DNA of 64,000 nucleotides from Corynebacterium mycetoides (GTDB lineage: Bacteria; Actinomycetota; Actinomycetes; Mycobacteriales; Mycobacteriaceae). Under the pieces are notes generated by a model. The model did no database searches. It was given only the letters and a program-made list of their open reading frames with translations, and was not told the origin of the DNA. Shown piece after piece: positions 27,872 through 39,147 of the stretch (positions are counted from its first letter, which is position 1; the number at the start of each line of letters is the position of its first letter). The stretch lies in assembly GCF_900103625.1 (NCBI RefSeq), contig NZ_LT629700.1:2108001-2172000 (forward strand), given 5' to 3'. A program made the position numbers and the translations under genes.

Positions 27872-28477
27872 ATGCTGGAGCTCGTTCTTCCCCGCAGGTG
27901 CGCGGGGTGCGGCCGGCCGGGGCACGTCGTGTGCGAGGTCTGCCGGACGCGGCTCGCGAACCCGCCGTTTCGGGTGTCCGCGCCCGTCGATACGCTCGTG
28001 CCCCTGTTCGCCCTCGGCGCCTACGCGGGCGCGCACCGCGGCCTCGTCTTGTCCATGAAGGAGCGGGGCAATCTCGCGGTGCGCTCGTGGGCGGGCGCGC
28101 TTGTCGACGCCGCGGTGGCGCACCTTCAAGCCCGCGGAGAGATCCCGGAGGGGGTGGGCCTCGTGCCGGCGCCGACGCGTGCGGCCTCGGCCCGCGCCCG
28201 CGGCGGGGACCCGGTGGCGCAGCTCTGCCGGGCCAGCGGGCGCCCGACGTTCCCGGTGCTGTTTCTCGCGCCCGCCGCGCGGGACCAGTCGGAGCTCAGC
28301 GCGGCCGAGCGGCGGGCGAACATTGCGGGGCGGGTGGGCTGCACCGGATCCCCGCGGGGCCCGCTCGTGGTGGTGGATGATGTGGTGACAACGGGGGCGA
28401 CGTTGCAGGCGAGCGTCGGCAAGCTGCTCGCCGCGGGCGCGGACGTGCGCGCGTGCCTGACACTGTGCGCGGCGTGA
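27872..28477 (+). CDS. ComF-family phosphoribosyltransferase-like protein
   Basis: The 201-residue protein has an N-terminal zinc ribbon with two CxxC pairs (Cys10/13 and Cys21/24) and a PRTase core with the PRPP loop VVVDDVVTTGATL near residue 168. ComF relatives support DNA uptake in naturally competent bacteria, but this gene is conserved between lpqB and hpf in corynebacteria that are not known to be competent. The start at 27872 puts the first Cys pair close to the N-terminus as in the family; no strong ribosome site is visible. Confidence 0.82.
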   Translation: MLELVLPRRCAGCGRPGHVVCEVCRTRLANPPFRVSAPVDTLVPLFALGAYAGAHRGLVLSMKERGNLAVRSWAGALVDAAVAHLQARGEIPEGVGLVPAPTRAASARARGGDPVAQLCRASGRPTFPVLFLAPAARDQSELSAAERRANIAGRVGCTGSPRGPLVVVDDVVTTGATLQASVGKLLAAGADVRACLTLCAA

Positions 28478-28569
28478 CAGAAAGTCGGGGACCATTCCGG
28501 CCCGATTGGTTATGACCACTTGTATAGTGGGTTGTAGACCCCGTTCGTACTACTCAAGGGAGGAAGCAG

Positions 28570-29250
28570 ATGACTTCTGCAGAGCACAACGACGTTTTGA
28601 GCCCAGAGGCTCAAGTCACTATCACCGGACGTAACGTCGAGGTCCCTGAGCACTTCCAGGAACGCGTCCACACCAAGCTGGCCAAGATTGAGAAGCTTGA
28701 CCCGACGCTGAACTTCTTCCATGTCGAGCTCAAGCACGAGCCCAACCCCCGCCGCGAGGCGCAGGCGGAGCGCATCCAGATCACCGCCACCGGCAAGGGC
28801 CACCTCGCCCGCGCCGAGGCGAAGGAGGACAGCTTCTACGCCGCGCTCGAGTCGGCCATCGGCAAGCTGGAGCGCTCCCTGCGCAAGGTGAAGGTCCGCC
28901 GAGAAATCTCCCGCTCCGGCCACCGGGCTCCCAAGTCCACCGGCCAGCTCGCCGCGGAATTCGAGGCGGAGGCGGCCAAGGACTCCGCCCCCGAGCAGGG
29001 CGGACGCTTCGACGTGGACCCGTACGCCGACAGGATCGAGGACGTGCAGCCGGGCCAAGTGGTGCGCCGCAAGGAGCACCCCGCAACCCCGAAGAGCGTC
29101 GATGACGCCCTGTCCGAGATGGAGCTCGTCGGCCACGACTTCTACCTGTTCATCGACTCGGAGACCAACCGGCCGTCGGTGGTCTACCGCCGCCACGCGT
29201 TCGACTACGGCCTGATCTCGCTGGTCGACACCGGAGACGACGTCGAGTAG
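28570..29250 (+). CDS. hpf: Ribosome hibernation promoting factor, long form
   Basis: The 226-residue protein has an N-terminal S30AE domain that binds the decoding centre ([28 protein letters not shown]) and a C-terminal dimerisation domain ([31 protein letters not shown]). The latter pairs two 30S subunits into 100S particles. A strong GGGAGG ribosome site precedes the ATG. -10 TATAGT lies at 28523-28528 without a clear -35. Expected to respond to slow growth. Confidence 0.95.
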   Translation: MTSAEHNDVLSPEAQVTITGRNVEVPEHFQERVHTKLAKIEKLDPTLNFFHVELKHEPNPRREAQAERIQITATGKGHLARAEAKEDSFYAALESAIGKLERSLRKVKVRREISRSGHRAPKSTGQLAAEFEAEAAKDSAPEQGGRFDVDPYADRIEDVQPGQVVRRKEHPATPKSVDDALSEMELVGHDFYLFIDSETNRPSVVYRRHAFDYGLISLVDTGDDVE

Positions 29251-29266
29251 GGCTTCACGCCGCTGC

Positions 29267-29305
29267 CCGCCGCCCGTGGAGCCTGCGCCTACGGGCGGCG
29301 GTTTT
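29267..29305 (+). terminator. Rho-independent terminator after hpf
   Basis: CCGCCGCCCGT (29267-29277) pairs perfectly with ACGGGCGGCGG (29291-29301), an 11-bp stem with a 13-nt loop followed by TTTT. It separates hpf from the secA promoter (-10 TACAAT 29363-29368). Confidence 0.85.
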
Positions 29306-29417
29306 GCCGTCTCAGGCCCCCGGCCCCAACACCTGTCCACCGAGTGGTGTTGCGAGTGTGCGTACAATTGCGGGTTGGCAGCAAGATCATTCATACGAAA
29401 CGAAGGGCTCCACGCAC

Positions 29418-31957
<2,540 letters not shown>

Positions 31958-31961
<4 letters not shown>

Positions 31962-32383
31962 AGCACCTTAAAGGACACGAGGCGCGCGTCGACGACGCGC
32001 GCGACGTAGCCGAAGCGCCGCCCGCCCACGTCGACGGTGCCGAAGAGCTCACCGCCGGCACGCGCATGGCAGGAGACAATGCGCACCGGGCCACGCACGG
32101 GCTGGGAGCGCCGGCGCGCGGTGACGTGGTTGCGCACGCCGACGGCGTAGAGCTTCGACTTCAGCGTGGCAACGTCCCGCGCGCCGAAGGCGGCGTCGAG
32201 CGCGCCGCGCACGAGCGGAGAAATCGTCTCCGCGGGCTCGGCGCGGTTCTGCGGGCGCGCCGACGGGCGCCTGTCCGCCACGAGCACCTTCATGTACTGG
32301 TGGCCGGGAACGGGAAAATACACGGTCGCCTCCTCGAGCTCTCCTCGTGTGGGTGTGCCGAGCGGTAGGTAGAATTGTGGCAC
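31958..32383 (-). CDS. Rv3235-like conserved protein
   Basis: The 141-residue frame contains [36 protein letters not shown] and [44 protein letters not shown]. The latter matches the Rv3235-type proteins found near secA in Corynebacteriales. The start is uncertain: the frame is open far upstream and GTG 32383 is the best candidate near [16 protein letters not shown] hexamer upstream (near 32420) may be its -10. The 3' end overlaps the secA stop codon by 4 bp, tail to tail. Function unknown. Confidence 0.65.
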
Positions 32384-32458
32384 GATCGCGCGGCGCCCGC
32401 GCCGGGAGAAGCGCTCATTAAAGTGCGCAACGAAGACAGAGGAAGTGGTTTTAGGTTC

Positions 32459-32872
32459 ATGCAGGCAATCATCATTGACTACGCCGGGGTAATGGACACC
32501 GACGCGGAGGATCAGCGCCGCTGGCGCGCACTGATCGAGGCGGTCAAGGACACCGGGGTGAAAGCGGCTGTGCTGTCCAACGCCGACGGCGACGGCCCCG
32601 AGGCGGAGCAGATCCGCGAATGGGAGTTCCGCGGCGATGTGGACGCGGTTGTGCTGTCCGGGGAAGTCGGGGCGCAGAAGCCGGAGCGCGCGGCGTTCCA
32701 GGCCGCAGCGGATGCCGTGGACGTCCCGTTGACGGACTGCGTGATGATTGATGATGACATCATGAACGTTCGCGGCGCCGTGGAAAACGGCATGATCGGC
32801 ATCTTGCACACCGCCTTCGAGCGCACCGCCGTGGAGATCCAGTCGCTGTTCGGCATCGAGGGTGAGTTTTAG
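32459..32872 (+). CDS. Small HAD-superfamily protein
   Basis: The 137-residue protein has the HAD nucleophile segment IIIDYAGVMD, the VLSNADGD motif II, GAQKPERAAFQ (Lys of motif III) and VMIDDDIMNVRGA (acidic motif IV). The second Asp of motif I is replaced (DYAG rather than DxD), as in several HAD subfamilies. There is no room for a cap domain. -10 TAGAAT (32369-32374) with an 80-nt leader is possible. It overlaps the next gene in a TAGTG junction. Confidence 0.8.
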   Translation: MQAIIIDYAGVMDTDAEDQRRWRALIEAVKDTGVKAAVLSNADGDGPEAEQIREWEFRGDVDAVVLSGEVGAQKPERAAFQAAADAVDVPLTDCVMIDDDIMNVRGAVENGMIGILHTAFERTAVEIQSLFGIEGEF

Positions 32873-33366
32873 TGCGGGTCTACATCCCGGCGACGTTTTC
32901 CATGCTGGCGTCCCTGCGCGACACCGGGGTGCTCCGCGCTCGCAACGGGTGGGGGTTCGCCGCCACCCCGGAGCTGACGGAGTTCTACACCTCCGGCGAC
33001 CAGGAGGAGATTGAGGCGATTGCGTTCGACGACGCCGCCTTGGCGTCGATACGCTTGCTCGCAATCGGTGACGAGGAGCAATTCCCGCACCGGCGCGTTG
33101 TTGTCTCTGCGGACGTGGAGGCTTCCGGCGAACCGGACATGGGCGAGTCTGTGGTAAAGATTTCCGGGCCCGTCGAGCTCGACCGCGTCGCCGCGATCCA
33201 TATCGACATCGCTGAGGCGGAAGCGGCCACGGCGAAGGCAATCGACAACATTGACGCCGCGGACCTGGGCGAGGAGGACGCGGAGCTCGCGGTCGGCGAC
33301 GCCCAGGACAACTACATGGCGTTCTACGACCCCAGCGAGCTACCGTTTATCATCGAGCTGCTTTAG
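32872..33366 (+). CDS. DUF6912 family protein
   Basis: The 164-residue protein starts MRVYIPATFSMLASLRDTGVL and has many Ala/Asp/Glu residues and the conserved DNYMAFYDPSELPFIIELL end, which I associate with DUF6912 of actinobacteria. Its GTG start overlaps the HAD gene stop, so the two are coupled. The last 27 bp overlap the end of rsgA on the other strand. Function unknown. Confidence 0.72.
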   Translation: MRVYIPATFSMLASLRDTGVLRARNGWGFAATPELTEFYTSGDQEEIEAIAFDDAALASIRLLAIGDEEQFPHRRVVVSADVEASGEPDMGESVVKISGPVELDRVAAIHIDIAEAEAATAKAIDNIDAADLGEEDAELAVGDAQDNYMAFYDPSELPFIIELL

Positions 33367-34365
33367 CTCCCACTCGTTGTTTGAGCGCAGCGCCTCCAAG
33401 AGGCGGCGCACCGCCTGGGCGCGCCGGCCGAGGGTGGAGTCCGGCTCGATGCTGTCCCAGGCGCATTCCGGGTCCGCGGGAGGGCCCAGGTGGGTGCAGC
33501 CGCGCGGGCAGGTCTCGGCGGCCGCGGCGAGCTCGGGGAACACGCCGATGATCTCGTCGGGGGAGACGTGCGCCAGGCCGAAGGAGCGGATGCCGGGGGT
33601 GTCGATGATCCAGCCGCCCTCGGGCAGCTCCAGCGCGACGGACTGGGTGGAGGTGTGCCGGCCCTTGCCCACACCCGAGACCTCGCCGGTTTCCCGGTTG
33701 GCGTCGGGCACGATGCGGTTGACCAGCGTCGACTTGCCCACGCCCGAGTGCCCGATGAGCGCGCTGAGGCGCCCGGCGATGCGGTGGCGCAACTGGGCGA
33801 TGTCGTCGTCGATGCCGACCTCGAGCACGTCGACATCCAGGTCCTCCAGCTCGGCCCGGAACACGGCCGGGTCCGCCAGGTCGGACTTGGTCAGGCACAC
33901 AATCGGGGTGACGTTGCCCACGAACGCGGCGATGAGCGCGCGCTCCACGAATCCGGTGCGCGGCGGGGGATCGGCCACGGCGGTCACGATGAGCAGCAGC
34001 TCCGCGTTTGCCACGATGATGCGCTCGTAGGGGTCGGTGTCGTCCGCGGTGCGGCGCAGGACGGAGTCGCGCTCGTCGCGCCGGACGATGCGCGCCAGGG
34101 TGTCTTTCTTCCCGCTGGTGTCGCCCACCACGCCGACGCGGTCGCCCACCTCGATGGAGACCTTCTTCAGCTCGCGGGCGCGCATGCACTGCACCACCGC
34201 GCCGGTCTCGCCGATGACAACCCCCCACCTGCCGCGGTCTTTGGTCACGACCATGCCGCTCACGGCGTCGTCGTGGGACGGTCGGTCCTTGGAGCGCGGG
34301 CGCGAGCCCTTGCCGGGGCGCACGCGGGCGTCGCTTTCGTCATAGTCTGAAAAGCGCCTGACCAC
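33340..34365 (-). CDS. rsgA: Ribosome small-subunit GTPase RsgA
   Basis: RsgA is a circularly permuted GTPase that checks late 30S maturation. The 341-residue protein has an OB domain. The permuted motifs follow in the order G4 TKSD (159-162), G1 GHSGVGKST (205-213) and G3 DTPG, and then a Cys/His zinc knuckle (ETCPRGCTHLGPPADPEC). GTG 34365 is preferred because it gives the conserved start RRFSDYDESDARVRPGKG and follows the aroA stop by 5 bp. An upstream GTG at 34395 would overlap aroA. Confidence 0.92.
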   Translation of the reverse strand: MVRRFSDYDESDARVRPGKGSRPRSKDRPSHDDAVSGMVVTKDRGRWGVVIGETGAVVQCMRARELKKVSIEVGDRVGVVGDTSGKKDTLARIVRRDERDSVLRRTADDTDPYERIIVANAELLLIVTAVADPPPRTGFVERALIAAFVGNVTPIVCLTKSDLADPAVFRAELEDLDVDVLEVGIDDDIAQLRHRIAGRLSALIGHSGVGKSTLVNRIVPDANRETGEVSGVGKGRHTSTQSVALELPEGGWIIDTPGIRSFGLAHVSPDEIIGVFPELAAAAETCPRGCTHLGPPADPECAWDSIEPDSTLGRRAQAVRRLLEALRSNNEWELKQLDDKR

Positions 34366-34370
34366 GCCTC

Positions 34371-35642
34371 TTACGCCCCCACCATCTGCGCCCACATAGT
34401 CTCGAACCCGGGAAGTGTCTTCGCGGTCGTCGCGATGTTTTCCACGTCCACGCCCTCGACGGTCAGGCCGATGATCGCGCCCGCGGTGGCCATGCGGTGG
34501 TCGTCGTAGGAGTGCCAGACCCCGCCGTGCATGCGTGAGGGGTGGATGCGCAGGCCGTCGTCAAGCTCCTCGCAGCGCCCGCCGAGCGCGTTGATCTCGT
34601 CCGTGAGCGCCCTGAGCCGGTCCGTCTCGTGCCCGCGGAGGTGGGCGATGCCGGTTAGCTCCGACGGCGTTGCCGCCGCGGTGGCGAGTGCGGCGACGGT
34701 GGGGGCGAGCTCGCCGATGTCGCCCATGTCCAGCTCGATGCCGCGCAGGCCGCCCCTCTCGGGGCCGGTGACCGTCAGGTCGTGCCGCTGGCCCGCCTCG
34801 CCCAGCGAAACCGCGCAGCCCATGCGCTCGAGGATGCCGCGGATCACGTCGCCGGGCTGCGTCGTGCGCGCCGGCCAGTTGGCCACCGTGACCGCGCCCC
34901 CGGTCACGGCGGCGGCCGCGAGGAAGGGCGTGGCGTTGGACAGGTCGGGCTCGATCACCCAGTCGCGGCCGCCGATCGGCTGCGGCGCGACGCGCCACGT
35001 ATGTCCCGTGGCCTCCACCTCCACACCCGCCGCCGCGAGCATGTCGAGCGTCATCTCGATGTGCGGCATCGACGGCAGCGTAGCGCCGGTGTGGGTGATC
35101 GACACGCCGTCGCGAAAGCGGGCGGCGGCGAGCAGAAGGCCGGAGACGAACTGGGAGGAGCCGGAGGCGTCGATGTCGACCTCGCCTCCGGCGGCCGAGC
35201 CCGTGCCGTGGACGGTAAAGGGCATGGAGCCGCCCTCGACATCCACCCCCAGATCGCGCAGGGCCTGCAGGATGGTGGCGATGGGCCGCTGGCGCGCGCG
35301 GGGGTCGCCGTCGAAACGCACGTTGCCCGAAGCGAAGGCTGCCACGGCGGGCACAAACCGCATAACGGTGCCCGCGAGCCCGCAGTCGACATCCGCGCCG
35401 CGCAGCTCGCCCGGTGTGACCTCGAGCACGCCGCCGCGGTCGGTGAAACTCACCCCCATCGACTCCAGCGCCCGGCGCATGAGGTCGGTGTCGCGGGAGC
35501 GCAGGGCGCCCGCGATTGTCGACGGCCCCTGCGCCAGCGCCGCGAGGACATACGCGCGGTTGGTTAATGACTTCGACCCCGGCACCACCTGGGTGTGGGT
35601 GATCGGGGTCGCAGAAAACGGCGCGGGCCACAGGTGAGTCAT
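34371..35642 (-). CDS. aroA: 5-enolpyruvylshikimate-3-phosphate synthase
   Basis: This enzyme of the shikimate pathway condenses shikimate 3-phosphate with phosphoenolpyruvate. The 423-residue protein has the start THLWPAP, the PEP-site segment [31 protein letters not shown], and the C-terminal [15 protein letters not shown]. -10 TATGAT (35655-35650) ends 7 nt before ATG 35642, which rules in favour of this start over ATGs at 35654 and 35651. The LAGTVMR motif has the usual composition of EPSPS rather than the LAGTAMR I would expect most often. Confidence 0.94.
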   Translation of the reverse strand: MTHLWPAPFSATPITHTQVVPGSKSLTNRAYVLAALAQGPSTIAGALRSRDTDLMRRALESMGVSFTDRGGVLEVTPGELRGADVDCGLAGTVMRFVPAVAAFASGNVRFDGDPRARQRPIATILQALRDLGVDVEGGSMPFTVHGTGSAAGGEVDIDASGSSQFVSGLLLAAARFRDGVSITHTGATLPSMPHIEMTLDMLAAAGVEVEATGHTWRVAPQPIGGRDWVIEPDLSNATPFLAAAAVTGGAVTVANWPARTTQPGDVIRGILERMGCAVSLGEAGQRHDLTVTGPERGGLRGIELDMGDIGELAPTVAALATAAATPSELTGIAHLRGHETDRLRALTDEINALGGRCEELDDGLRIHPSRMHGGVWHSYDDHRMATAGAIIGLTVEGVDVENIATTAKTLPGFETMWAQMVGA

Positions 35643-35683
35643 GTACTCCATCATAAGCGACGTGCAATAGGGATAATGATGGC

Positions 35684-36331
35684 ATGTGCGGGCGATTTGT
35701 TCTCTTCACCAGCGGGCGCGACCTCCTCGAGGAAGTGGAGGCGCTGCCGGGCGTCAGCCGCGTCGAGGCGCCCGAGGGCACGCCCCCGCCGCGCTACAAC
35801 GTGGCGCCCACCCAGCAGGTTCCGCTCATTCGTTTTGACGGGGACACGGCCAGGCTCGACCCCGCCCGCTGGGGGCTGCTGCCGAGCTGGAAGAAGGACG
35901 ACTCCGGGCCGCCGCTGTTCAACGCCCGCGGGGAGACCGTGGCGGAAAAGCCCTCTTTCCGCTCGGCGTTTAGGGCACGCCGTGGCCTGATGGTGCTCGA
36001 CGGGTACTACGAGTGGAAGGACAAGCAGCCCTACTACGTCACGCCCGCAGGCGGCACGCTCTACGCCGCCGCAGTGTGGGAAACCGGGCTGGACACGCTG
36101 TCCGTTTCCATGGTCACCACCGAGTCGGCGGGCGAGGAGATGAGCTGGCTGCACAACCGGCTGCCGCTGTTTCTCGCCCGCGACGAAATCGAGCAGTGGG
36201 TGCGCGGCACGCCCGAGGAGGCCCTGGACCTGATCCACCCCTCGCGCATGGCGGGCGAGCTGTCCTTCAGGCCCGCGGCCAAGGAGGTGGGCAACGTGCG
36301 CAACGACTACCCGGAGCTGATCGGGGGCTAG
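35684..36331 (+). CDS. SRAP (HMCES/YedK) abasic-site shielding protein
   Basis: The 215-residue protein has the invariant Cys2 (MCGRFVLF) that forms a thiazolidine link to abasic sites in single-stranded DNA. It also has the [10 protein letters not shown] loop, WGLLPSW, the [15 protein letters not shown] segment, the acidic YYEW motif and the LHNRLPLFL histidine. -10 GATAAT (35672-35677) ends 6 nt before the ATG, so the message is probably leaderless. The promoter is divergent with aroA. The 3' end overlaps ybaK by 4 bp. Confidence 0.93.
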   Translation: MCGRFVLFTSGRDLLEEVEALPGVSRVEAPEGTPPPRYNVAPTQQVPLIRFDGDTARLDPARWGLLPSWKKDDSGPPLFNARGETVAEKPSFRSAFRARRGLMVLDGYYEWKDKQPYYVTPAGGTLYAAAVWETGLDTLSVSMVTTESAGEEMSWLHNRLPLFLARDEIEQWVRGTPEEALDLIHPSRMAGELSFRPAAKEVGNVRNDYPELIGG

Positions 36332-36792
36332 CTTTTGCTGATCGGGGCGAATTCCGCGCCGGTGAGCGCAGCCAGGTCGGACGGGGCGAGTGCAATGGAT
36401 ACGCCGCGCTGGCCCCCGGAGACGGTGACGGTGCTGAGAGCGGCCACTGTGGCGTCGATAAGCGTGCGCAGCTTCGTGGCGGTGCCTAGGGGTGAGATCC
36501 CGCCCACGACGTAGCCCGTGGCGCGCTGCGCCCTGGCGGGGTCGGTTAGCGCGGCGTTCTTCCACCCCAGCGCGCGCGCCGCGGCCTTGGGGTCGAGTCG
36601 GCCCGCCACCGGGACGAGGCACAGCGCCAGGTCGCGGCCGTGCTCCACCACGAGCGTCTTGAGCACTCTGGCTGGGTCGAGCCCCAACTCGGCGACCGAG
36701 TGCGCGCCGAAATGATCTTTGCTAGGGGTGTATTCGAGCACCTCGTGCGGGACGTCGCGCACCGCGGCGAGGGCGCGGGTTCGTTCTGCCAT
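36328..36792 (-). CDS. ybaK: Cys-tRNA(Pro) deacylase YbaK/EbsC type
   Basis: YbaK hydrolyses cysteine mis-attached to tRNA-Pro in trans. The 154-residue protein has the family core KTLVVEHGRDLALCLVPVAGRLDPKAAARALGWK (catalytic Lys at the start of that strand) and GYVVGGISPLGTATKLRTLID. Length is standard. It starts 15 bp before the end of the VOC gene on the same strand, so the two may share a transcript. Confidence 0.92.
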   Translation of the reverse strand: MAERTRALAAVRDVPHEVLEYTPSKDHFGAHSVAELGLDPARVLKTLVVEHGRDLALCLVPVAGRLDPKAAARALGWKNAALTDPARAQRATGYVVGGISPLGTATKLRTLIDATVAALSTVTVSGGQRGVSIALAPSDLAALTGAEFAPISKS

Positions 36793-36807
36793 CGTCGTTC
36801 CCCCGCT

Positions 36808-37602
36808 CTAGAATTCAGCGACGATGAGCTTGCCCATGCCGGCCAGCTTCTCGCCCGCACCCGGGCGGGAGAGCAGTTCGCGGAAGTTCGCCGGCGCGAT
36901 CTGCCAGCTCAGGCCGAACGGGTCCGTGAGCCAGCCGCACCTGCCGGGCTGCGCGGCGAGAGCCTCCCACCACGTGCCGATCTCACCCTGGTCGGAGGCG
37001 AGCGCCAACAGGGAGACGCCTTCCGTGAAGCTGAAAGTGTGCGGGTCGGACTCCTGGATAACGCAGAGCTGGCCCAGGATTTCCACCTCGGAGTAGTGGA
37101 TGTCGCCGGCGTCGGGCTGTAAGACCACGCGGGAGTCCGGCAGGGTGGAGACGTAGAGGTCGGTCGCCGCGCGCGCGTTTCCGTACTGCTCGCCGGCGAA
37201 CAGCAGGCACGGGGTAACCCGCTCGTCGCGGTCAGCCACGGTCAGCTGCCAGTTCACGCCGTGGCGGTCGGCCACCCAGGCGAAGCGGGGGCTGAAGTCG
37301 TACTGCCCCAGCGGCATGAGTACCGCGCCTCCGGCGGCGAGGCGTTCGAAGGTGGCGTCGAGAAGCTCGAGCTCATCGCGTGCGAAATTGAGGAAGAAGC
37401 TTATCGACGGCGTGATGTCGCGCTCCGATCCTCCGTTCAGGAAACTGATGGTGAAACCCGCGACCTCGACATCGCAGCTGACCGCCGTTCCGTCGAGGGT
37501 GAACGTCTCGCCCCGGCGGGCGTCGGGGAGGGCTGAGGCGTAGAAATCGGCGAGGTCGGCGGCGTTGTCGGCGCACCACACGGTGGGGACGAGGCGTTGC
37601 AT
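36808..37602 (-). CDS. Two-domain VOC (PhnB/glyoxalase-like) protein
   Basis: The 264-residue protein is a tandem of two VOC repeats: [42 protein letters not shown], then [40 protein letters not shown]. Such proteins bind small molecules or metal; no substrate can be named. -10 TAGGCT (37615-37610) ends 7 nt before the ATG. It is divergent from sigH, with only 57 bp between start codons. Confidence 0.85.
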   Translation of the reverse strand: MQRLVPTVWCADNAADLADFYASALPDARRGETFTLDGTAVSCDVEVAGFTISFLNGGSERDITPSISFFLNFARDELELLDATFERLAAGGAVLMPLGQYDFSPRFAWVADRHGVNWQLTVADRDERVTPCLLFAGEQYGNARAATDLYVSTLPDSRVVLQPDAGDIHYSEVEILGQLCVIQESDPHTFSFTEGVSLLALASDQGEIGTWWEALAAQPGRCGWLTDPFGLSWQIAPANFRELLSRPGAGEKLAGMGKLIVAEF

Positions 37603-37609
37603 GGTCCAC

Positions 37610-37652
37610 AGCCTAGCTGCACGCCATGCCTTCGCGTGGCGTGCCCTACAAT
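37610..37652. promoter_or_regulatory. Back-to-back promoters of the VOC gene and sigH
   Basis: Minus -10 TAGGCT (37615-37610) and plus -10 TACAAT (37647-37652) are 31 bp apart, so their -35 regions overlap. Both are 7 nt from their start codons. Polymerase binding at one should compete with the other, linking the VOC gene to sigH expression. Confidence 0.6.
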
Positions 37653-37659
37653 TGCTCCC

Positions 37660-38235
37660 ATGGCTGACACCGACCTGCAACGGCGCTTCACCGAGGAGGC
37701 GATGCCGCTTTTGGACCAGCTCTACGGCGGCGCGCTGCGGATGACGCGGAATCCGCAGGATGCGGAGGACCTGGTGCAGGATACGTTCCTGAAAGCGTAC
37801 AACGCCTTCGACAGTTACAAGCCCGGAACCAACATCAAGGCGTGGCTGTACAGGATCATGACGAACTCCTACATCAACACCTACCGCAAGAAGCAGCGCC
37901 GCCCGCTGGAGACGTCCACCGACGACATGACTGACCACCAGCTCTACACCACGAGCTCGCACGACCCGACGGGGCTGGAATCGGCCGAGGTGGAGGCGCT
38001 CAAGGGGATGCCCAACGGCCGTATCTCCGAGGCGTTCGACGAGCTGAACGAGGATTACCGCATGGTCGTCTACATGGCGGACGTCGATGGCATGGCGTAC
38101 AAGGAAATCGCCGAAGCGCTGGACATTCCGCTGGGAACGGTGATGTCCCGTCTGCACCGGGGAAGAAAACAGCTGCGCTCGATGTTGAAAGATGTGGCAA
38201 ACGAGCAGGGAATCGGTCTGGAGGAGAAAAAGTAA
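37660..38235 (+). CDS. sigH: ECF sigma factor SigH
   Basis: The 191-residue sigma factor of the heat and thiol-stress response has region 2 ([33 protein letters not shown]...[22 protein letters not shown]) and region 4 ([30 protein letters not shown]). ATG 37660 is supported by -10 TACAAT and by the family start. rshA, its anti-sigma factor, overlaps in a TAATG junction. A SigH-type promoter precedes the nearby whcE. Confidence 0.95.
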   Translation: MADTDLQRRFTEEAMPLLDQLYGGALRMTRNPQDAEDLVQDTFLKAYNAFDSYKPGTNIKAWLYRIMTNSYINTYRKKQRRPLETSTDDMTDHQLYTTSSHDPTGLESAEVEALKGMPNGRISEAFDELNEDYRMVVYMADVDGMAYKEIAEALDIPLGTVMSRLHRGRKQLRSMLKDVANEQGIGLEEKK

Positions 38236-38501
38236 TGGGCACTGACTGCAACAAGTGTGCTGACGCGCACCGAATGTTGTGCGAGTTGCTGGACTCCGGG
38301 ACGACCCCGCAGCGCGCGGCGGAGATCCGGGAGGCCATCGCGGCCTGCCCGGAGTGCTTCAGCCGCTACGAAAACGAGCTGGCGGCGCGCACGATTGTGC
38401 AGGACTGCTGCGGCAGTGCGCACGCGCCGGATCGGCTACGGGACAGCATCATCGCCTCCATTACCACCGTCTCCGTCTCCGAGGTACGCTACCGCGGGTA
38501 G
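38235..38501 (+). CDS. rshA: Anti-sigma factor RshA, zinc-finger site altered
   Basis: The 88-residue protein is positioned and sized as RshA and has the CPEC pair of a ZAS domain. The usual HxxxCxxC reads AIAACPEC here, with Ala where the zinc-binding His is expected. A histidine occurs earlier in DAHRMLC, and Cys5, Cys8 and a CC pair (QDCCG) are also present. So the site is either remodelled or redox-only. Translation is coupled to sigH. Confidence 0.82.
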   Translation: MGTDCNKCADAHRMLCELLDSGTTPQRAAEIREAIAACPECFSRYENELAARTIVQDCCGSAHAPDRLRDSIIASITTVSVSEVRYRG

Positions 38502-38530
38502 CGCCCGGGGCGGGGTTCGGGCACCAAAAA

Positions 38531-38577
38531 CGCCCCCGTGCCAGGAGACTGGCAGGGGGGCGCTTTCTTTTGGTTTT
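38531..38577. terminator. Bidirectional terminator between rshA and bL37
   Basis: Arms 38531-38544 and 38549-38562 (CGCCCCC-G-TGCCAG / CTGGCA-G-GGGGGCG) pair over 14 nt with one mismatch and a GAGA loop. A T-rich tail (CTTTCTTTTGGTTTTTT) follows on the plus strand and a T5 on the minus strand. It ends both the sigH-rshA and the bL37 transcripts. Confidence 0.9.
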
Positions 38578-38652
38578 TTAAGAGTTGGGGCGCTTGCCGC
38601 GGTTGGCGCTCTTCTTGCGGCGGTCCTTCCGCTTACGACCACGCTTGCTCAT
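38578..38652 (-). CDS. 24-residue ribosomal protein bL37
   Basis: This tiny very basic protein begins MSKRGRKRKDRRKK and ends RGKRPNS. It matches the 24-residue bL37 protein found on the large subunit of mycobacterial ribosomes, whose sequence I recall as MAKRGRKKRDRRKK-like with the same KRPN end. An AAGGAGG ribosome site at ideal spacing supports translation. It sits between rshA and whcE on the minus strand. It is too short for most gene finders. Confidence 0.85.
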   Translation of the reverse strand: MSKRGRKRKDRRKKSANRGKRPNS

Positions 38653-38713
38653 GGTGCCTCCTTGTCCTCGTGGGCTTGTAGGGGAAATAATGGTACGTGG
38701 CTTCCCACTGTAT

Positions 38714-38729
38714 CGCCCCGGCAGGGGCG
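38714..38729 (-). terminator. GC hairpin after whcE, weak terminator
   Basis: CGCCCC (38714-38719) and GGGGCG (38724-38729) form a 6-bp stem with a 4-nt loop downstream of the whcE stop. There is no T-run, so it may be only a pause or processing site; the bL37 promoter (possible -10 TACAGT) lies next to it. Confidence 0.35.
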
Positions 38730-38748
38730 CGCAGAAATCGGGTGAGCC

Positions 38749-38788
38749 GATTACGCCGAGCGCGATTACGCCGAGCGCGATTACGCCG
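38749..38788. repeat. 15-bp tandem repeat over the whcE stop codon
   Basis: The unit GATTACGCCGAGCGC occurs at 38749-38763 and 38764-38778, with a partial third copy GATTACGCCG at 38779-38788 that includes the whcE stop codon. Read on the minus strand, each unit repeats GGCGTAATC, so extra stop codons follow the first. It looks like slippage of the 3' end of the gene. Confidence 0.85.
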
Positions 38789-39044
38789 TAAGGCGGGCGC
38801 GGTTGCGGGCCAGCTGCTTGTGGCGGCGCTTGAGGGCGCGGCGCTCCTCCTCGGAAAGGCCGCCCCACACGCCGGCGTCCTGTCCGGTCTCGAGGGCCCA
38901 CTTGAGGCACTGGGAGGTCACGGGGCAGCGGTTGCACACGAGCTTGGCTTGTGCGATCTGGGCGAGTGCGGGGCCGGAGTTACCGACGGGGAAGAACAGT
39001 TCGGGGTTTTCGTCGCGGCAGACGGCTTCGTGGCGCCAATCCAT
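38781..39044 (-). CDS. whcE: WhiB1-type iron-sulfur regulator
   Basis: The 87-residue WhiB protein has cluster ligands Cys9, Cys37, Cys40 and Cys46, the GVWGG turn and a basic tail (KRRHKQLARNRARL). By synteny and sequence it is WhcE/WhiB1, a stress-linked regulator next to sigH. ATG 39044 is supported by an AAGGAGC ribosome site. A SigH-type promoter lies about 100 bp upstream, so induction by heat or disulfide stress is expected. Confidence 0.92.
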   Translation of the reverse strand: MDWRHEAVCRDENPELFFPVGNSGPALAQIAQAKLVCNRCPVTSQCLKWALETGQDAGVWGGLSEEERRALKRRHKQLARNRARLTA

Positions 39045-39147
39045 GGTCAATGCTCCTTCTACGTCGTAATCAGTGTGTTTCGTGTTCGTACTGTCGTGCG
39101 CGCACCACAAATTCGCCCCAGATGATCTGGAGTGCAAAGCGTTTTTC

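Noticed and set aside
34366..34395. Longer rsgA start at 34395
   Set aside because: It overlaps the end of aroA and adds residues not seen in relatives as I recall them; GTG 34365 gives the conserved beginning.
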